Assembly (NCBI GenBank): GCA_027625915.1
Contig: JANTQA010000015.1
Coordinates: 5,051,001 to 5,115,000 of the forward strand
From: Anaeramoeba flamelloides
Taxonomy: Eukaryota > Metamonada > Anaeramoebidae
Length of the DNA: 64,000 bases
Direction: 5' to 3'
Part shown: in pieces, positions 36,316 through 48,369 of the stretch
How positions within the stretch are numbered: the stretch's first letter is position 1
Layout of the letters: every line of letters starts with the position of its first letter
Translations under genes and position numbers: made by a program
The notes under the pieces: generated by a model
Told to the model about the DNA's origin: nothing
Seen by the model: only the letters and a program-made list of their open reading frames with translations
Databases searched by the model: none

Positions 36316-36439
36316 CAGTGGATAATTTTTAATTTGGTCATATAAATGATATAATATTTTTTTACTTTAATGTTTTAATTATTTTTCTTCTTCTCTTTTT
36401 TTTATTTAGTAAATTTTTTTTGATTACTCCTTTCTCACA

Positions 36440-36470
36440 ATAAATAAATAAATAAATAAATAAATAAATA
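36440..36470. repeat. (AAAT)n tail microsatellite
   Basis: Seven to eight AATA units form the 3' tail of the SINE-like repeat. Confidence 0.9.
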
Positions 36471-37899
36471 TCCCAGTATTTTTAAGGAACTTCGTGATCA
36501 TTTTACCTTTGTTGCTCTTCTTTTCAGTATGAAGGATATACAACCCAGAAATAAATATACAAAAATAAAAATCAAAAACAGTCTTTTCATTATGTGTTTG
36601 CAGATGTCTTATTTTTAATAATGGAAAGACAGAATTCCAGAAATTGATAAATAATTAATTATAATATATAAAATTATTCAGAAATTTGGAATGAAAATAA
36701 TACTAATAAAACTTTTAAAATTAAACCATTTGCATGAAATAAATTTATTTTGGAATTTGAATTGAAAAAGATCAAGATTTCTGCATAACTTTTAAAAATG
36801 TAAAAGATATTTTTTAGAAAATAAAACGTATTTTTTGCCAAAAAAAAAAAAAAAATAGCTAATGGGCGGGATTACAAATGTTCAAATCAAGATAAATTAG
36901 CTGAATATTCTATGGACTAGTTATTTTGATTTGACCTAAAAATATTTGTTTCGAATATTTTATTTCTATTAAAGGCAAAGTTTTTGTTTAAAACTAATGA
37001 AATTTTATCAAAAACACCCTTGAAAGGGTTCTGTAATCCCATCTAAACTTAACCATTGAATATTACTTTTACAAAAAAAAATGTGAAATTTTCAGAATAC
37101 TTACAATTATCATAATTTTGCATTTCTTCAATCCATCCCAAAATTTTGATTTTACATATTTCACAAGTTCCATTATGTATCTATAAACACATAACGTTTC
37201 CCACAACTTGTGCTTGTTCTAAATGTGTTTAACAGTTGCTTTGACAAGTTTGTAATGTTTTCAAGTTTGAAATTGTACTTGAAACCCCCTTAAAGTCAAT
37301 TTTTTAGACATTTTTATTCAAAATATATTTGAATTTTGTTTTCTTTTTAACTTTAAAATTCGTATTTTTTTGTCCAATTTTTTCAGAATGTAAATTCTTT
37401 TTGAGAAGTGAATGTAAAACAACATAATAATTCAACACAATCCAAGTTGGAAATGTAGTTGTTAAATATTGAAATTGAGAAAGGTTTTCAGATTTCTTTT
37501 TAAAACTTGAAAAGTGAAAAGGATCAATACTATCAAAAGAATTTCTGGGGAGTTAATAAATTAACTTAAAATAAACGATAATAACTGAAATAACATACTT
37601 CATTTTTTACATCAACCCTCAAAAATTTATAAATTTAAAATTCAAAAATATTTATTATCCATATTTCAATATAAGAAAAAAAAAAAAAAACAATATTTTT
37701 TTTTAATTTTCTGATAATGAAAAATATATGTATATAGAAATAAAAAAGATAAAAAAAAGGGTGTATCAAAATAATTTCAAAATACAAATACCCGAGTTAA
37801 TAAATTATTAACAACATGGGTAGTAACTTCGGTATATGTGATATTCCTCAGTTGGGAATTGTAATTTTAACTTTTGTGATCAATTCAATTTTCAGCACA

Positions 37900-38188
37900 C
37901 TAATTTTTCATCTTTTCTGAATCTTCCAAAATTTTTTTGACATAGGAATTTTTTTCCTTTAATAAATTAGTTTTAAGTTTAATAATAACATCAAATGCTT
38001 CTCTTGGTGATAATCTATCAAATTGGGTTGTTTTGAATTCTTCTAAAAACTGTAATATAAGTTCTTTACCGATTTCTGTATCTTCGTTTTCGTCGTTTTT
38101 CTTTTCTTCTATTTCCATTTCGGAAAATTCCTTAAAATCTGGTACGTTATCAATCAAAATACTTTCTTTCTAAATAATTCATAAAAAG

Positions 38189-38222
<34 letters not shown>

Positions 38223-41200
38223 GAATTAAGGGGGGGTAGATATAAAAAAGAAAAATGTAAACCCATCTTTCCCATCAAAGGGTCCAAGTTGTTAAGAGTG
38301 AGTTACACGTGTTTAAAAGGTTTTTTTTAATATTAGAAGAAAAAATTTATTTTGAAAATTTCAATCATTTTTTCACATTTTTTCTTTTTCTCGATTTATT
38401 TTTTTGAAACCTAATTCATTTTATATTTTTTTTTTTTTATTATAAGATCGATAGCCACTTGGTAAACGCGTATTATTCTATTTTTACTAAAACGGTGAAA
38501 ATGATTGTTGATAAATCCTATTGATTTCTATTGGAATTTTTATTTGATCTTCAATTGAAGATCAAAACGAACATTGTTGTTTTTCTCAAGAGGAACTAAA
38601 GAATTTGAGTTTTTCAATTTTTAAGAAAATCTATTTCTTTTATTAATTTTACTTCATACAGTATATCAACTATCCATTGATGTGTATTATTCTACTTATT
38701 TTTTATTTGTTCTTCAAAAGTTAATTATAAAAAATAATTGATATTTGAAAAAAAATGTTGGACACATTTGACTGAAACAAAGTTTATATATAAAAAATTA
38801 AAAGCTTTCTTGGTTCGACATATAATTCAAATAAATAAAAAAATTAAACAATATTATAGAATAATTTGAATTAAATAATATCAAATAGATAAACAGGAAT
38901 TTTCAACGAATTGCAGTTAAATTTTCAATACAATAGATAATTAATTGGAAAAGATTTTGATTTTTTTTTTTTGAAAAAAATGGTTTTAATTATTGAATTA
39001 AATATAGAAAAAAAATAAAGAAAGAAAGAAAAAGGAGATTTACTTTTTTTAATTGCAATTCTTTATGTTTTTTTTTAGCTTTATCTACAACTGAATTGGG
39101 GAAATTGGCGATTTCTGCAACTCTAATACCTAAACTTTGGTCGCTTGAGCCCGGTTCCACTTTATATAAGGGGGTTATTGTATTTTCTGATATTGTAGAG
39201 GTAACTTTCAAATTTTTAATTGAAGGTATTTTTGATTCCAATGCTGTCAATTCGTGGAAATGGGTAGCGAATAGGGTGGTTGATCCAATTTTGGTACTGA
39301 TGTATTCTGAAATGGCCCAAGCGAGGCCAAATCCGTCCGCTGTTGAAGTGCCTCTTCCGAGTTCGTCGATTATTATTAGTGAATTTTTAGTTGCTGTTTT
39401 CAGAATTGAGCTGGCTTCCAGCATTTCTGCCATAAACGTTGAAACGCCTTGCAGTTGTCGATCGCCTGCACCAACTCTTGCAAGTATACAATCGCGGATT
39501 GAAATTGTGGCTTCTGTGCATGGCACGAATGAGCCAATTTGGGCCATTAAAATGATCATACCAATTTGTTTAATATATGTTGATTTCCCAAAGCAATTGG
39601 GGCCCGTGATGATCAAAAAGCTTGAGTTGTTGTCCGCGTACAAATCGTTTGGTATGAAATTTACGTCTTCTTGCACCTCAAGGCAGGGATGCCTCGATTC
39701 CTTTAAAATGATTGTCCCCTTCTCCATTTCCAACATTGTTGGGCGGATATACGGCAGGATGGAATCCGAAGCGGTTGTGGCAAAGCTAGATAACACATCT
39801 ATTTCGGAAATCAATTCGCACACGATATCAAAAATTGTAGAATAGCTTTTACACACGCGCACGACCTGCGCTACAACCTCTTGTTGCTTTTTTTCATATT
39901 TTTCTTCAATTTCCACTGATTCCTGATTTAGCTTTGTTAGCTTTTTTGTGGTAAACTTGACTCCATTTTTCCGGCTTTCCAAAACAATAAATTTCCGATC
40001 ACCCTTGATATGCTTTTGGTTGACCTTTGTGATCCGAAAATAGTAATTTGTTCCTTTTCCCTTTTCAAAAAGTACCTTATCTGCAGCAAGGGATTTGAAG
40101 CTGTTTTTGATCTTTTTAGCGTGATCCTTAATGTCCTGTGCAACCTGCTCTCTTTTGTAAAACAGTTCTTCCAATTCCTCTTCGTATTGGTAATTGATTA
40201 AATATTGGTGATCTTGCGTTTTCTCGAGATCAACTACCATTTCGATCATTTTTTGAAATTTCGACAGTGGGGTGATAAACTTATCCAAAATGGAGATATA
40301 TGCCTTATTTAACAATTCCAATTGTTCGCCCTCAAAGGATAATAAAGTTTCCTTCATTCGAACAAGTTCTTTGGAAACATCATAGAGCCTGACAACATCA
40401 ATAAGCTTTGCGCTGCCTCTTTGGATCCTCTTGGTGATCCTGAGGATATCAGGCATGATCCTTAAATGGGTGTCGCGGAATAGGCACCTCATGCCTGCGT
40501 CTTCGACAAAGGCCTCGACAATGGAGTGCCTCCTATCGATTTCCTTTTTATCAATCACGGGTTGTTTGATCCAGAGGACCAGTTTCCTCGATCCCATTTT
40601 CGTTTTGCATCTATTTAATAGCCCAAGCAGGTTTGTTGAATTTAAGAGACTTGAATTGTTAAAGATTATATTGCTGGAATTCGATAAGGACTTTTGTGAC
40701 TGGAATTGTTCTTTTTTGCTTGGAAACAAATTTAGCGCCTCAAAGGCTGTGGCGTCAAGTCTCATGTAACACATGGGATCAAAGGTTGTAATTCGAAAGG
40801 TACCAAAATTTGTTTCGTCATTGAGCAAGAGTAAATATTTGATTAGGCATTGAAGCGATCCCAATGCAGTTATTTGATCAAGCAAGGGCAAAAGGTTTGT
40901 TTTCTTTGTTGCTAGTCTTTTCAAATCCGGTTCAATGTCGTTAACGCTCGTATTGAACTCTTTTTTGGACTTTTCGGTGATCACAATATTGCATTTTAAA
41001 AGAATTTCATTGATCTTTTTCAAATCATACTCCATTTCCTGTGACAATTTTTTGTTGTCGTAAATTAAGCACTCCTTGGCGCCTATTTGTACACACAGGG
41101 ATTCCAAAACAGAAAACTGATCGTTGTCAACAATTTCACTGATCCCAATGGTGTGCAATGTCGAATCGCAAAAGGAGATGCCCAACAGCCTCTTGTCTTG

Positions 41201-41683
41201 GACCCTTCCTAATTTGATCGACATCACAATTGGAGACACGCCCATCAGCGAAGAATCAGTTTCGCCGCTTTGCTCCCCATTGAACAATAAATCTTCAAAT
41301 TGCCGGACATTCCCTGGGGACGCGTACTTGGAGAGTTCCCATTTGTTCTTGATCCGGCCCTTAATGCTCGTATATAACTCGATGCGATACCGCTTGACAA
41401 GCAACAAATCGCGGATCACAGACTCAAACTTTTGCTGCGTGACACTCACAGTGTCAAGAAGGTTCCTGTTTTTTCCAATCGTTTTTAATGTCGCTAAAGT
41501 GCCATAATATTCTTCTGCAATAAAGTTTGCATCCTCGCCAAGGCATAAATATGTTGGCTGTTCCCCACCTCGTTCATAAAAACGAATTAGATCTTTTGTT
41601 TTTTTGGGTAACTTTGAATGAAACGATAAGAGGATACTTTGTGCAGTCTCATTCATAACCAATTTTGTAGTGCTGTTTGTCAT
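37900..41683 (-). CDS. MSH2: DNA mismatch repair ATPase MSH2
   Basis: Exon 1 (41683-39044) encodes 880 residues and exon 2 (38169-37900) the last 89, joined in phase 0 to 969 residues; human MSH2 has 934. The connector and lever regions include TFRITTFDPMCYMRLDA and GLLNRCKTKMGSRKLVLWIKQP. The ATPase has Walker A GPNCFGKST at about 694-702, then ILARVGAGD and STFMAEMLEASSIL, Walker B LIIIDELGRGTST at about 768-780, and FATHFHEL. Exon 2 matches the C-terminal MSH2 helices (ELILQFLEEF through NSYVKKILED). With MSH6 or MSH3 this protein recognises mismatches and small loops in the nucleus. The ATG at 41683 is preferred because the open frame upstream begins with TTG. Walker A has CF where most homologues have MG. 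The 874 bp intron holds a transposon. Confidence 0.97.
38191..38220. repeat. (AAT)n microsatellite in MSH2 intron
   Basis: About ten AAT/ATA trinucleotide units lie close to the acceptor side of the MSH2 intron. Confidence 0.95.
38273..38774. mobile_element. CAGTCAAAGGGGCCC-family element, copy 2, in MSH2 intron
   Basis: About 502 bp. The left end is CATCAAAGGGTCCAAGTTG and the right end is the complement of CAGTCAAATGTGTCC. The interior is colinear with the reverse complement of 25069-25748, with a deletion. It makes up over half of the MSH2 intron and has no reading frame. Confidence 0.8.
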
Positions 41684-44217
41684 TTTTTCTTTTCTGTTGT
41701 TTATTCTTGTTTTTTTTTTCAAGTGATTGTTTTGTTATTGATTTTAAGGTTTTTTTTGCTTTCGTGGTGAAAGTAAGAGAGAATAAATACTGAAAAAATG
41801 ATTTTTTTTTATTTTCAGAAATTTACAGAAATTTTTTTTAGATTCTAACGGTAATGTTTGTTGTTTTTTTGTTCCACAGGAATTTCTTTTCAATTTACTT
41901 TATGAAAGTTGTTATTATTTGAAACAAAAAGAAAAATTGCTGGAATTTCCAAAAAATTCTATCCTCTCATGTAAAACTAAAAGTTTCTTGATTAATTTTG
42001 ATGCTTCGATTTCTAAAGAATCTTGTCTACTAATGTTAGTCTTAAAATTATATTGATTTGATTTAAGTGATGAAGAATTAAATACATTTTATTAAAGAAT
42101 TAATCATTTGAAAATTGCACAGTTCTTTCGAGTTTTTCCTTCTTCTGTTTATCTTTGTCTTTTGGTTTTTGGTGTGTTATTAATTCTTAAAAATCAAGAT
42201 ATATTAACTGCCTTATTCAATTTTAGAGTGTTTATGAAAGTTAAAGTCTAGAGAATAAGAGAATGCTTACTATTAAACTATTAAATTAAAAACAATCAAA
42301 AAACAAAAACAATTGATTCTGGATATTTTGAAAGTTTGATCAAAATATGAAAGAGAAATCAATTGATAATTTAATTTTTCACTTTAATAGATCCCAAGAA
42401 AATAAGATATTATCCTTTTTATAAAGATACGGAACAAACTATATAGTGTTGTTCTTTTCAATTTTTAATAACAGAATGTAATCTGAGGAATATTCATTGT
42501 TACTGAATACTTTAACTCAATAATGTCTGACTCTTTTGTTCCAGTCTCCAATGTTCAATTTTTGAAAATAGTTGTTATTGGACAAATTGTGTATTTCTTG
42601 AAATTCAAACCCACAAAACGATTTTTACAATAATGGTATAATCACAAACTAAAGAAAGCGGGATAACCAAGAGAGCCAATTATTATAATTAATTTGCGTT
42701 TTATAATTAAACCCTTTTATAAATCAGAGGACAATATTAAAACTCATTTCAACATTAAAAAATAAACTATCCAAAAGAAATACAAATTAAATACAATTTT
42801 TTTTCTTGGTATTCAAAATTTCAAAACAGATCTCGTAAGAAATAATTTTTAAAATGTCTCTCTTTTCAAAAAATTACAACCCATTAAAAAATGAAAAATA
42901 TTTTTTATTCAATATGCTTTTTAAAATCTATTTTTTGTTTTTTTCGTTTACAAAATGGAGTGGTTACTTCCCCCTGTTTGAGCAAATTTTCATTTGAAAA
43001 TTCTAAATTGTTTTCAAGATTTAATAATATCTTGTGTATCCATTAGTGATGACAAATATATTGAATTTTTTTTTTTAATAATATCAAGATATACTATTTC
43101 ATTTCAGAATTAATGTTTTTGTATTTTTATAATTATTTTGTTATATTTCAAAAACCCGAATGATTTTATATTTTTTTTTCTACTTTTTAATTTATTTCCT
43201 TTAATTATCCTTTAATAATTAATAAGAAGTTTGTTCGTTTCTTAACAGTTCCAAAAAATCTTGAGATAAAAGTATTTAAACATTAAGTTGGGGGTTTTCA
43301 AAAGGAAATCGGTAATTTGCCAAAAAATGTATTTTTATAAGTGGCTTTTGAAAATTTTCAAAATACCCTTTAAACAAACCCTAAATTATGAAATTGTATT
43401 TAATTCTACCATTTAAAGGTAAACTGCTTTTTCTCTGAGAACTCATAATTTAGAATTTTTGGAGTTTTTCAAAGAAAGTAAATTATGTTCTTAAAATTTA
43501 AAAAATAAGAAGAGTAATCCCAAAAATTCCACTTAAAAACAAATACCTGAGAATTTGTTTTTGGATCTTGAACAATCCAAAGTACACAATCTTTAAAAAC
43601 ACCAAATTTAATGTTGACAAGTATTTTAAGCAATTTACATTTAAAAATAGTGTAGTTTAATAATGGTTAGTGTAAAAAAGTGTTGTTAATTTTTATACCT
43701 TTCAGTTATTTTTGTTTTATATTTTTTTCAAGAATCCACTATGGAATATTTTCATGATCTTTGAAAATGGACAACGCGTAGGTTGTTTAATTTTGATCCT
43801 TGTATCAAATTTCGGTTTTTCAATATGTAAAATTTAAAATCCAAAGCAATTAAGGTTAGAAGAGGTGGGTTCTGTTTTTTTTCAATTTGTTTTTTTTTGA
43901 AAAATCAAAAATATTCCCTTTAGTTGGCTAATTTTAGGAATTGGTTTGCTAAAGTGTGGTTATTCAATTTTCATTTTTCCTTGTTTCTTTTTCTCAAAAA
44001 TAAATCATAAAAAATAGAATAAGAGAAGTAAATTTAGGATCTATAAAAACTTTTTTTTTTTTTTATATTGATTGTTTTTTTTGTTAATATTTTATTATCA
44101 TTTTTCATTACACCTTGAAAAAGCAAAATAATTTATGTTTGTATCAAATAAAAAGGTGAACAAAATTTCTGTTCCTTTAAATTAGTTTTGAACTTTAATT
44201 TTTTTTCAAATCTGATC
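41684..44217. other. Intergenic region between MSH2 and uS17
   Basis: MSH2 and uS17 run in the same direction with 2.5 kb between them. AT-rich throughout. I see no gene or clear repeat family member here. Confidence 0.6.
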
Positions 44218-45019
44218 TTAAAATTGTCTGAATTGTTTAACAGCATCAACACCTTGTTGTGGTTCCCATTTAATTACATTGAAGTGTACGGTTTTTGATA
44301 ATGGTCTAGTTATTGTTAGATTGGAATAGCATAAAATTAAAAAAATGTAAAAAAGAAAATGAAAAAAAGCAAAGGTTAGTGACAGAGAAAAAAAAGAAAA
44401 AAAATGAGCTAAAGAAAAGAAAAATAAAGAAAAGAAAAAAGAAAAGAAATTTACCTAGTTTGACCAATTGTAACAATGTCACCTGGCTTGACGTGTTTGA
44501 AACATGGTGAGCAATGAGCTGGAAGATTTCTATGACGTTTTTCAAATCTATTATATTTTTTTAAATAGTGAAGATAATCGCGTCTGATGATAATGGTTCG
44601 TTCCATTTTGGTACTAATGACAACACCTCTTAAAATTCTTCCTCTGATACTGACGTTTCCAGTAAATGGACTGTTTATTGAGGTTTTTTTTTTTTTTGTT
44701 TAATTTTCATATAAAAGATCGAAAAAAGATCGATTCAGAAAAAAGAAAAGAAAAGAAAAGAAAAGAATTTGCAAAACAAAAAAAGTTTTTTTTATTTTAA
44801 TTGAATGGAGTTTCGTTTCTTTGGTTATGGAGAATAAAAAGCTTACCATTTTTTATCAATATAAGTTCCTTCAATGGCTTCTTTTGGTGTTTTAAAGCCT
44901 AATCCAATTTTTTTAACAAGTCTTGATTTACCTTTGACCCACCTTCCAAGTACTCTTCTTTTGTCTGAAACAAACACGCCTTTTTGCTTTTGGAATGCTC
45001 TTTGGTTTTGTTCGGTCAT
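44218..45019 (-). CDS. RPS11: 40S ribosomal protein uS17 (S11)
   Basis: Three exons (45019-44847, 44670-44455, 44305-44218) join in phase to 158 residues, the same length as the human protein. Diagnostic stretches are [91 protein letters not shown] and the KQFRQF end. The Cys after DKK is rebuilt by the first splice and the Arg of TRPLSK by the second, which supports both introns (176 and 149 bp). uS17 binds 18S rRNA in the small subunit body. Intron 1 carries an AAAAG run. An end of a larger repeat begins only about 70 bp upstream of the start. Confidence 0.97.
44741..44766. repeat. (AAAAG)n run in uS17 intron 1
   Basis: About five AAAAG units; on the coding strand this gives a CTTTT tract. 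Confidence 0.85.
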
Positions 45020-45089
45020 TTAAGGGAATTGTGTTGAATTTTTTTAAATAAAAAGATAAAAATGAAATTGTCTCAATTCAAATATTGGA

Positions 45090-46030
45090 TTAAGGAACTC
45101 GTACTCTTTATATATTTTTTTTCCTAAAGGTAATAGAATAGTTGTTTACACAAGTATACAATTAAACCCGATTGCACAACATCACTCACCAACTTTAGAG
45201 AGATGAGTTATCATTTTTAAAAGAGTTCATTTTTCCCAATTAAATTTTCAGTCGAAAAAATGATCTTTTTTGAATTGGATTTTTAAAATTTCTAAAAAGA
45301 AAAAGAAAAATTTACCAATAATTTTTAATTTGATGAAATCTCACTTTTAGTAATTTTGAGAGTTTGAATGAACCAATAACCTTGAAACTTTAATCTTATT
45401 TTTTCGAAAATACAAGAAAAATAAAATAAATTTTGAATCCCTTGAAGATCTTAAAAAATTGATCATTTATTTTATTTTATTTACAACTATTTATTTTATT
45501 TTGAAATTTTAAAGATTCGGCAATATTCTTTTCCAAATATTCAAGAGTACAAACAAGGAGATTTTAGTATTAAAATCAGTTATTTGAGGATATCTATTTT
45601 TTTTTGTTTTTATTATTAGAATTATTGATTTGAATTAGTGTGATTTGTTTGAAAATCTTGAAAAAATTCAGAAATATTGGTAAAGTCTATTGATATATTT
45701 AATATTTGTGTTGATAATTTCTGACCAAAAAAAAATATTAAGATTGGGCTGTTAATTATTGATTTTAAATAACCAACTTAAAAAGTATTTATTTTTCCTT
45801 CTAAGTTCAATTTTCCTAGGTTTTAAAAAAGTCTTTTGGGAGAATTTTTAATTTGATTTTTGTTTTTTTTTTTTGGTATTTTTTTTTAGTCAATAAAAAG
45901 AAAAAAATTGATTTGAACTATTGTTAAAATATGAAAATTATATATTTTTCAAAAAAAAAAAAAAACAATTATTTTAATTTTTTGAAATTAAGTAGATCTT
46001 TTATACTGGGTATTTTTGAATGAAAAGAAG
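45090..46030. repeat. TTAAGGRACTAGTAAC family, partial copy upstream of uS17
   Basis: It begins TTAAGGAACTCGTACTCTTT and is colinear with about 56878-57790. Anchors include TTTACACAAGTATACAATTAAA, GAGTTATCATTTTTAA, AAAGTCTATT, AAGATTGGG, and AGGTTTTAAAAAAGT followed by TTTTGGGAGAA. The second terminal repeat was not found, so this copy looks truncated on the right. Confidence 0.7.
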
Positions 46031-46410
46031 TTTATTTTTATTTTATTTTTTTTTTTTTTTTTTTTTTGGGGGGTAAAATTTTTCAAATCGAAGTGACAAT
46101 AAATTTTAGTTTAATTAAATTTTGGAGATTTTTGCCTGGAAATATAATTACAAATAGTTTTGAAAAAACTTTATTCATCTAAATAAAACAAAATTAGGGA
46201 AAAAACAACAAATAATAAATCTACCATATCCTAGGTTACACTACATTTAAAAGAACCTAACAGAATATATAGATTATGATTTATTCTTTTAAATACCAAA
46301 AAACTGAACGACTGTTTCCAAGGTTCTCTTGGGTTAAAAACAATAGATTTAAATCTACTATTTTCTGGATTCTAAAGAATCCTGTAAAATCCAATGAAAG
46401 TTTTAGTCAA

Positions 46411-46695
46411 GTGCTTTAGGGCGCTTAGGTCTTTTTTAATTTTTGAAATGGACTAAAAATCAAATAAAATTTCAGTTAATTTCAAAAATTAAATAAAAAA
46501 CCTAACAGAAGTGTCCTAATTTTTCCAGAATTCAAAAGAATTGAATAAAATCTCTTTTTTTTTTACTCAATTTTTTTAAATTCTGGAAAACCTAACGAAA
46601 AGTGCCCTAGGTTTTTTTTTTTTTTTACTTTTTGGAATAAACCGAAAATTTCTGAAAATTTCTGTTTATTTCAAAAATTTAAAAAAAACCTAACC
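46411..46695. repeat. Serial hairpin array, copy 3
   Basis: Three hairpins follow one another. They open with GGGCGCTTAGGT, GTGTCCTAAT and GTGCCCTAGGTTTTT and close with AACCTAACAG, AAACCTAACG and AAACCTAACCG. The last stem pairs GGAATAAACCGAAAATTTC with GAAAATTTCTGTTTATTTC. Confidence 0.7.
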
Positions 46696-48369
46696 GAAAA
46701 ATAAAAAAAAGATATAATTTTAATTTTATCACCAACAAATAAATCTATAATAATTAAAAGAATTGAGTCAGCATTTGAAAGATTTATTAAATTTAAAATA
46801 CTTTTGAAAGTATCTAAAATAACTAATTAAAAGTGAAGAAAAATTTTAATATTTTTTTTTGCAATTAACTATGAAGTTTACAATTTTAAATTAAATGTAG
46901 AGTATTCTTTTGGAAGTATTTGATGGCTGAAATACCTCAAATATTTCTCTAGTTCAATTTAAGAAGGAAAAAAAATGATTTTATTTTTCAGAAAAAATGT
47001 CAGAAATTAGTTTCACTTTTTTCTCTAAAAATAGAAAAGAGGGTTGGTATAAAATCAACTTTACGAGAATTATTCTTCAAAGTTAAGTTTGATATACTTT
47101 TTTACATTGTTAGAATTACCTAGGGTATTTTTTTTGTTTTGGTAGTTAAGTTTAGATGGTTTTATCGGTATCAGTTTGAAGCTCAAAATAGAGAAAATAG
47201 AAAATATTAAGGAATTGGTTCTTTGTTATTATAAAACTCAAGTACATTATGGTAAAGTTTCTTATTATTTGTTGGCAATGAATCAATTCGATCACAATTC
47301 TTAATTTTGTTAAAAAGAAAGATCATTTTTCTTTTTTGAACCAAAAACAATTTTTTTTTAATACCAATTCTTGGCCCATTTTTACAATTTTTTTTCCTAA
47401 AGATAAGCCAATGAATGTAAAACCCACAAAACCTTCATTATACTATCCCATACTAAAAATTATTGAGATTAACAATTCAATTTTTTGAGAGGAACAATTT
47501 AATAAAAAAACTCGTAAAAAAAAAATAAAAAAAAGTCTTTCGAGTGTTAGGCAATACTGGCTCTATTCAGCAACCAAATAGATTACATACTCTATTCAAA
47601 AGCGTTGGTGGGGCTTCAATTTGGAAACAATAAAAAGAATCAAAAACAAGTAAAATTAAGAGAAAATCAACAATTCGTTTGTAATGAATAATTCTGGATT
47701 GTGCAGGCAATGTAACAATTTTAACAACCCAATAACCAAAACTCTTTGAAACACAATCTTTTCAAGTTAGAGTTATACTATTGAGAGTGTTTGAAATGAT
47801 CTTCACTTTTTAGTTAAGAAAAATGTTATCTCTGTTATTTTTCAATTTCATTTTTAAGTTTCTTAGCAAGTTATTCGTGCTTGATGTTTCTTCAAATTTT
47901 TTCATTCATTTTCTATTAAAAAATACTTTATAAAATGATTTTTTGATCCTGTTTGGTAGAATATTTTAATGAACCTGACTTTATAATTTTAATGGTATTT
48001 GATCAAAACCCTCTTGAGCTGATATTTTGAATTCTTGAAATAGTCCTTAAATTTAAAAAATAATCTTAATAGTACCTTGAAAATTGGATTTTTTCAACTT
48101 GGATTGTTAATTATCTTAAAAAGAAATAGTGATCCAAGATCCTTTGTGAACCGGAAATTTTAATTAAAAGTGATGTTATCAAAAAGGGTAAAATTATCAA
48201 ATGTTTAATTTTTGATTGGAAAAATTTTTTAATGAATTGTATTGTGTTGTGTTGAAAATTTCCAATAACCAAGATTAATTGTAACCGAATAAAAGGTGCT
48301 TATTGACTGTATTTGGTCAAACTGATTTTTATTTTTTCTTACTTTTCTTTTCTAACAATCTACAACACA

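Larger units (their letters stand above)
36022..36473 (+). repeat. SINE-like repeat, copy 2, with target duplication
   Basis: It starts GCCCCACTTTTGGGATTCGT after CAGTATTTTT (36012-36021) and ends in an (AATA)n tail followed by the same ten bases CAGTATTTTT at 36474-36483. Direct 10 bp target duplication plus a simple-repeat tail is the signature of LINE-driven retroposition. The core matches the copy at 10165-10432 in reverse complement. A 188 bp hairpin element sits at 36128-36315. Confidence 0.75.
35690..36545. repeat. Dispersed repeat interrupted by a SINE-like insertion
   Basis: The parts outside 36022-36473 align in order with about 49560-49935. Shared anchors include TTTAATTAAGAAYATC-like text, AATCACARYAAYAA, ATTTAATTTGATAATT, GGTTTTTATCG-like text, TATTCCAATATCTCA and ACCTTTGTTGCTCTTC versus a diverged counterpart. 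The second locus is uninterrupted and so shows the empty site. The family borders are not certain. Confidence 0.55.
32061..37899. other. Intergenic region rich in hairpins and nested repeats
   Basis: No gene supported. It holds serial hairpins at about 33800-34345, a foldback MITE at 34440-34639, a dispersed repeat at about 35690-36545 carrying a SINE-like insertion that itself carries a hairpin element, and an AAAT run at about 36440-36470. The tail before MSH2 (36550-37899) shows nothing recognisable. Confidence 0.6.
45020..48369. other. Intergenic region with a repeat copy and hairpins
   Basis: It holds a copy of the TTAAGGRACTAGTAAC repeat (45090 to about 46030) and a serial hairpin array (46411-46695). 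uS17 and the RCC1-BTB gene diverge from this region. The remainder shows no gene; a less AT-rich patch at about 47540-47630 is unexplained. Confidence 0.6.

Noticed and set aside
37900-38157. Separate small gene downstream of MSH2.
   Set aside because: With four more codons and an AG acceptor it joins MSH2 exon 1 in phase 0 and matches the MSH2 C-terminal helices, so it is the last MSH2 exon.
40010-41507. Plus-strand frames opposite MSH2, up to 249 codons.
   Set aside because: They are shadows of the highly conserved minus-strand gene.
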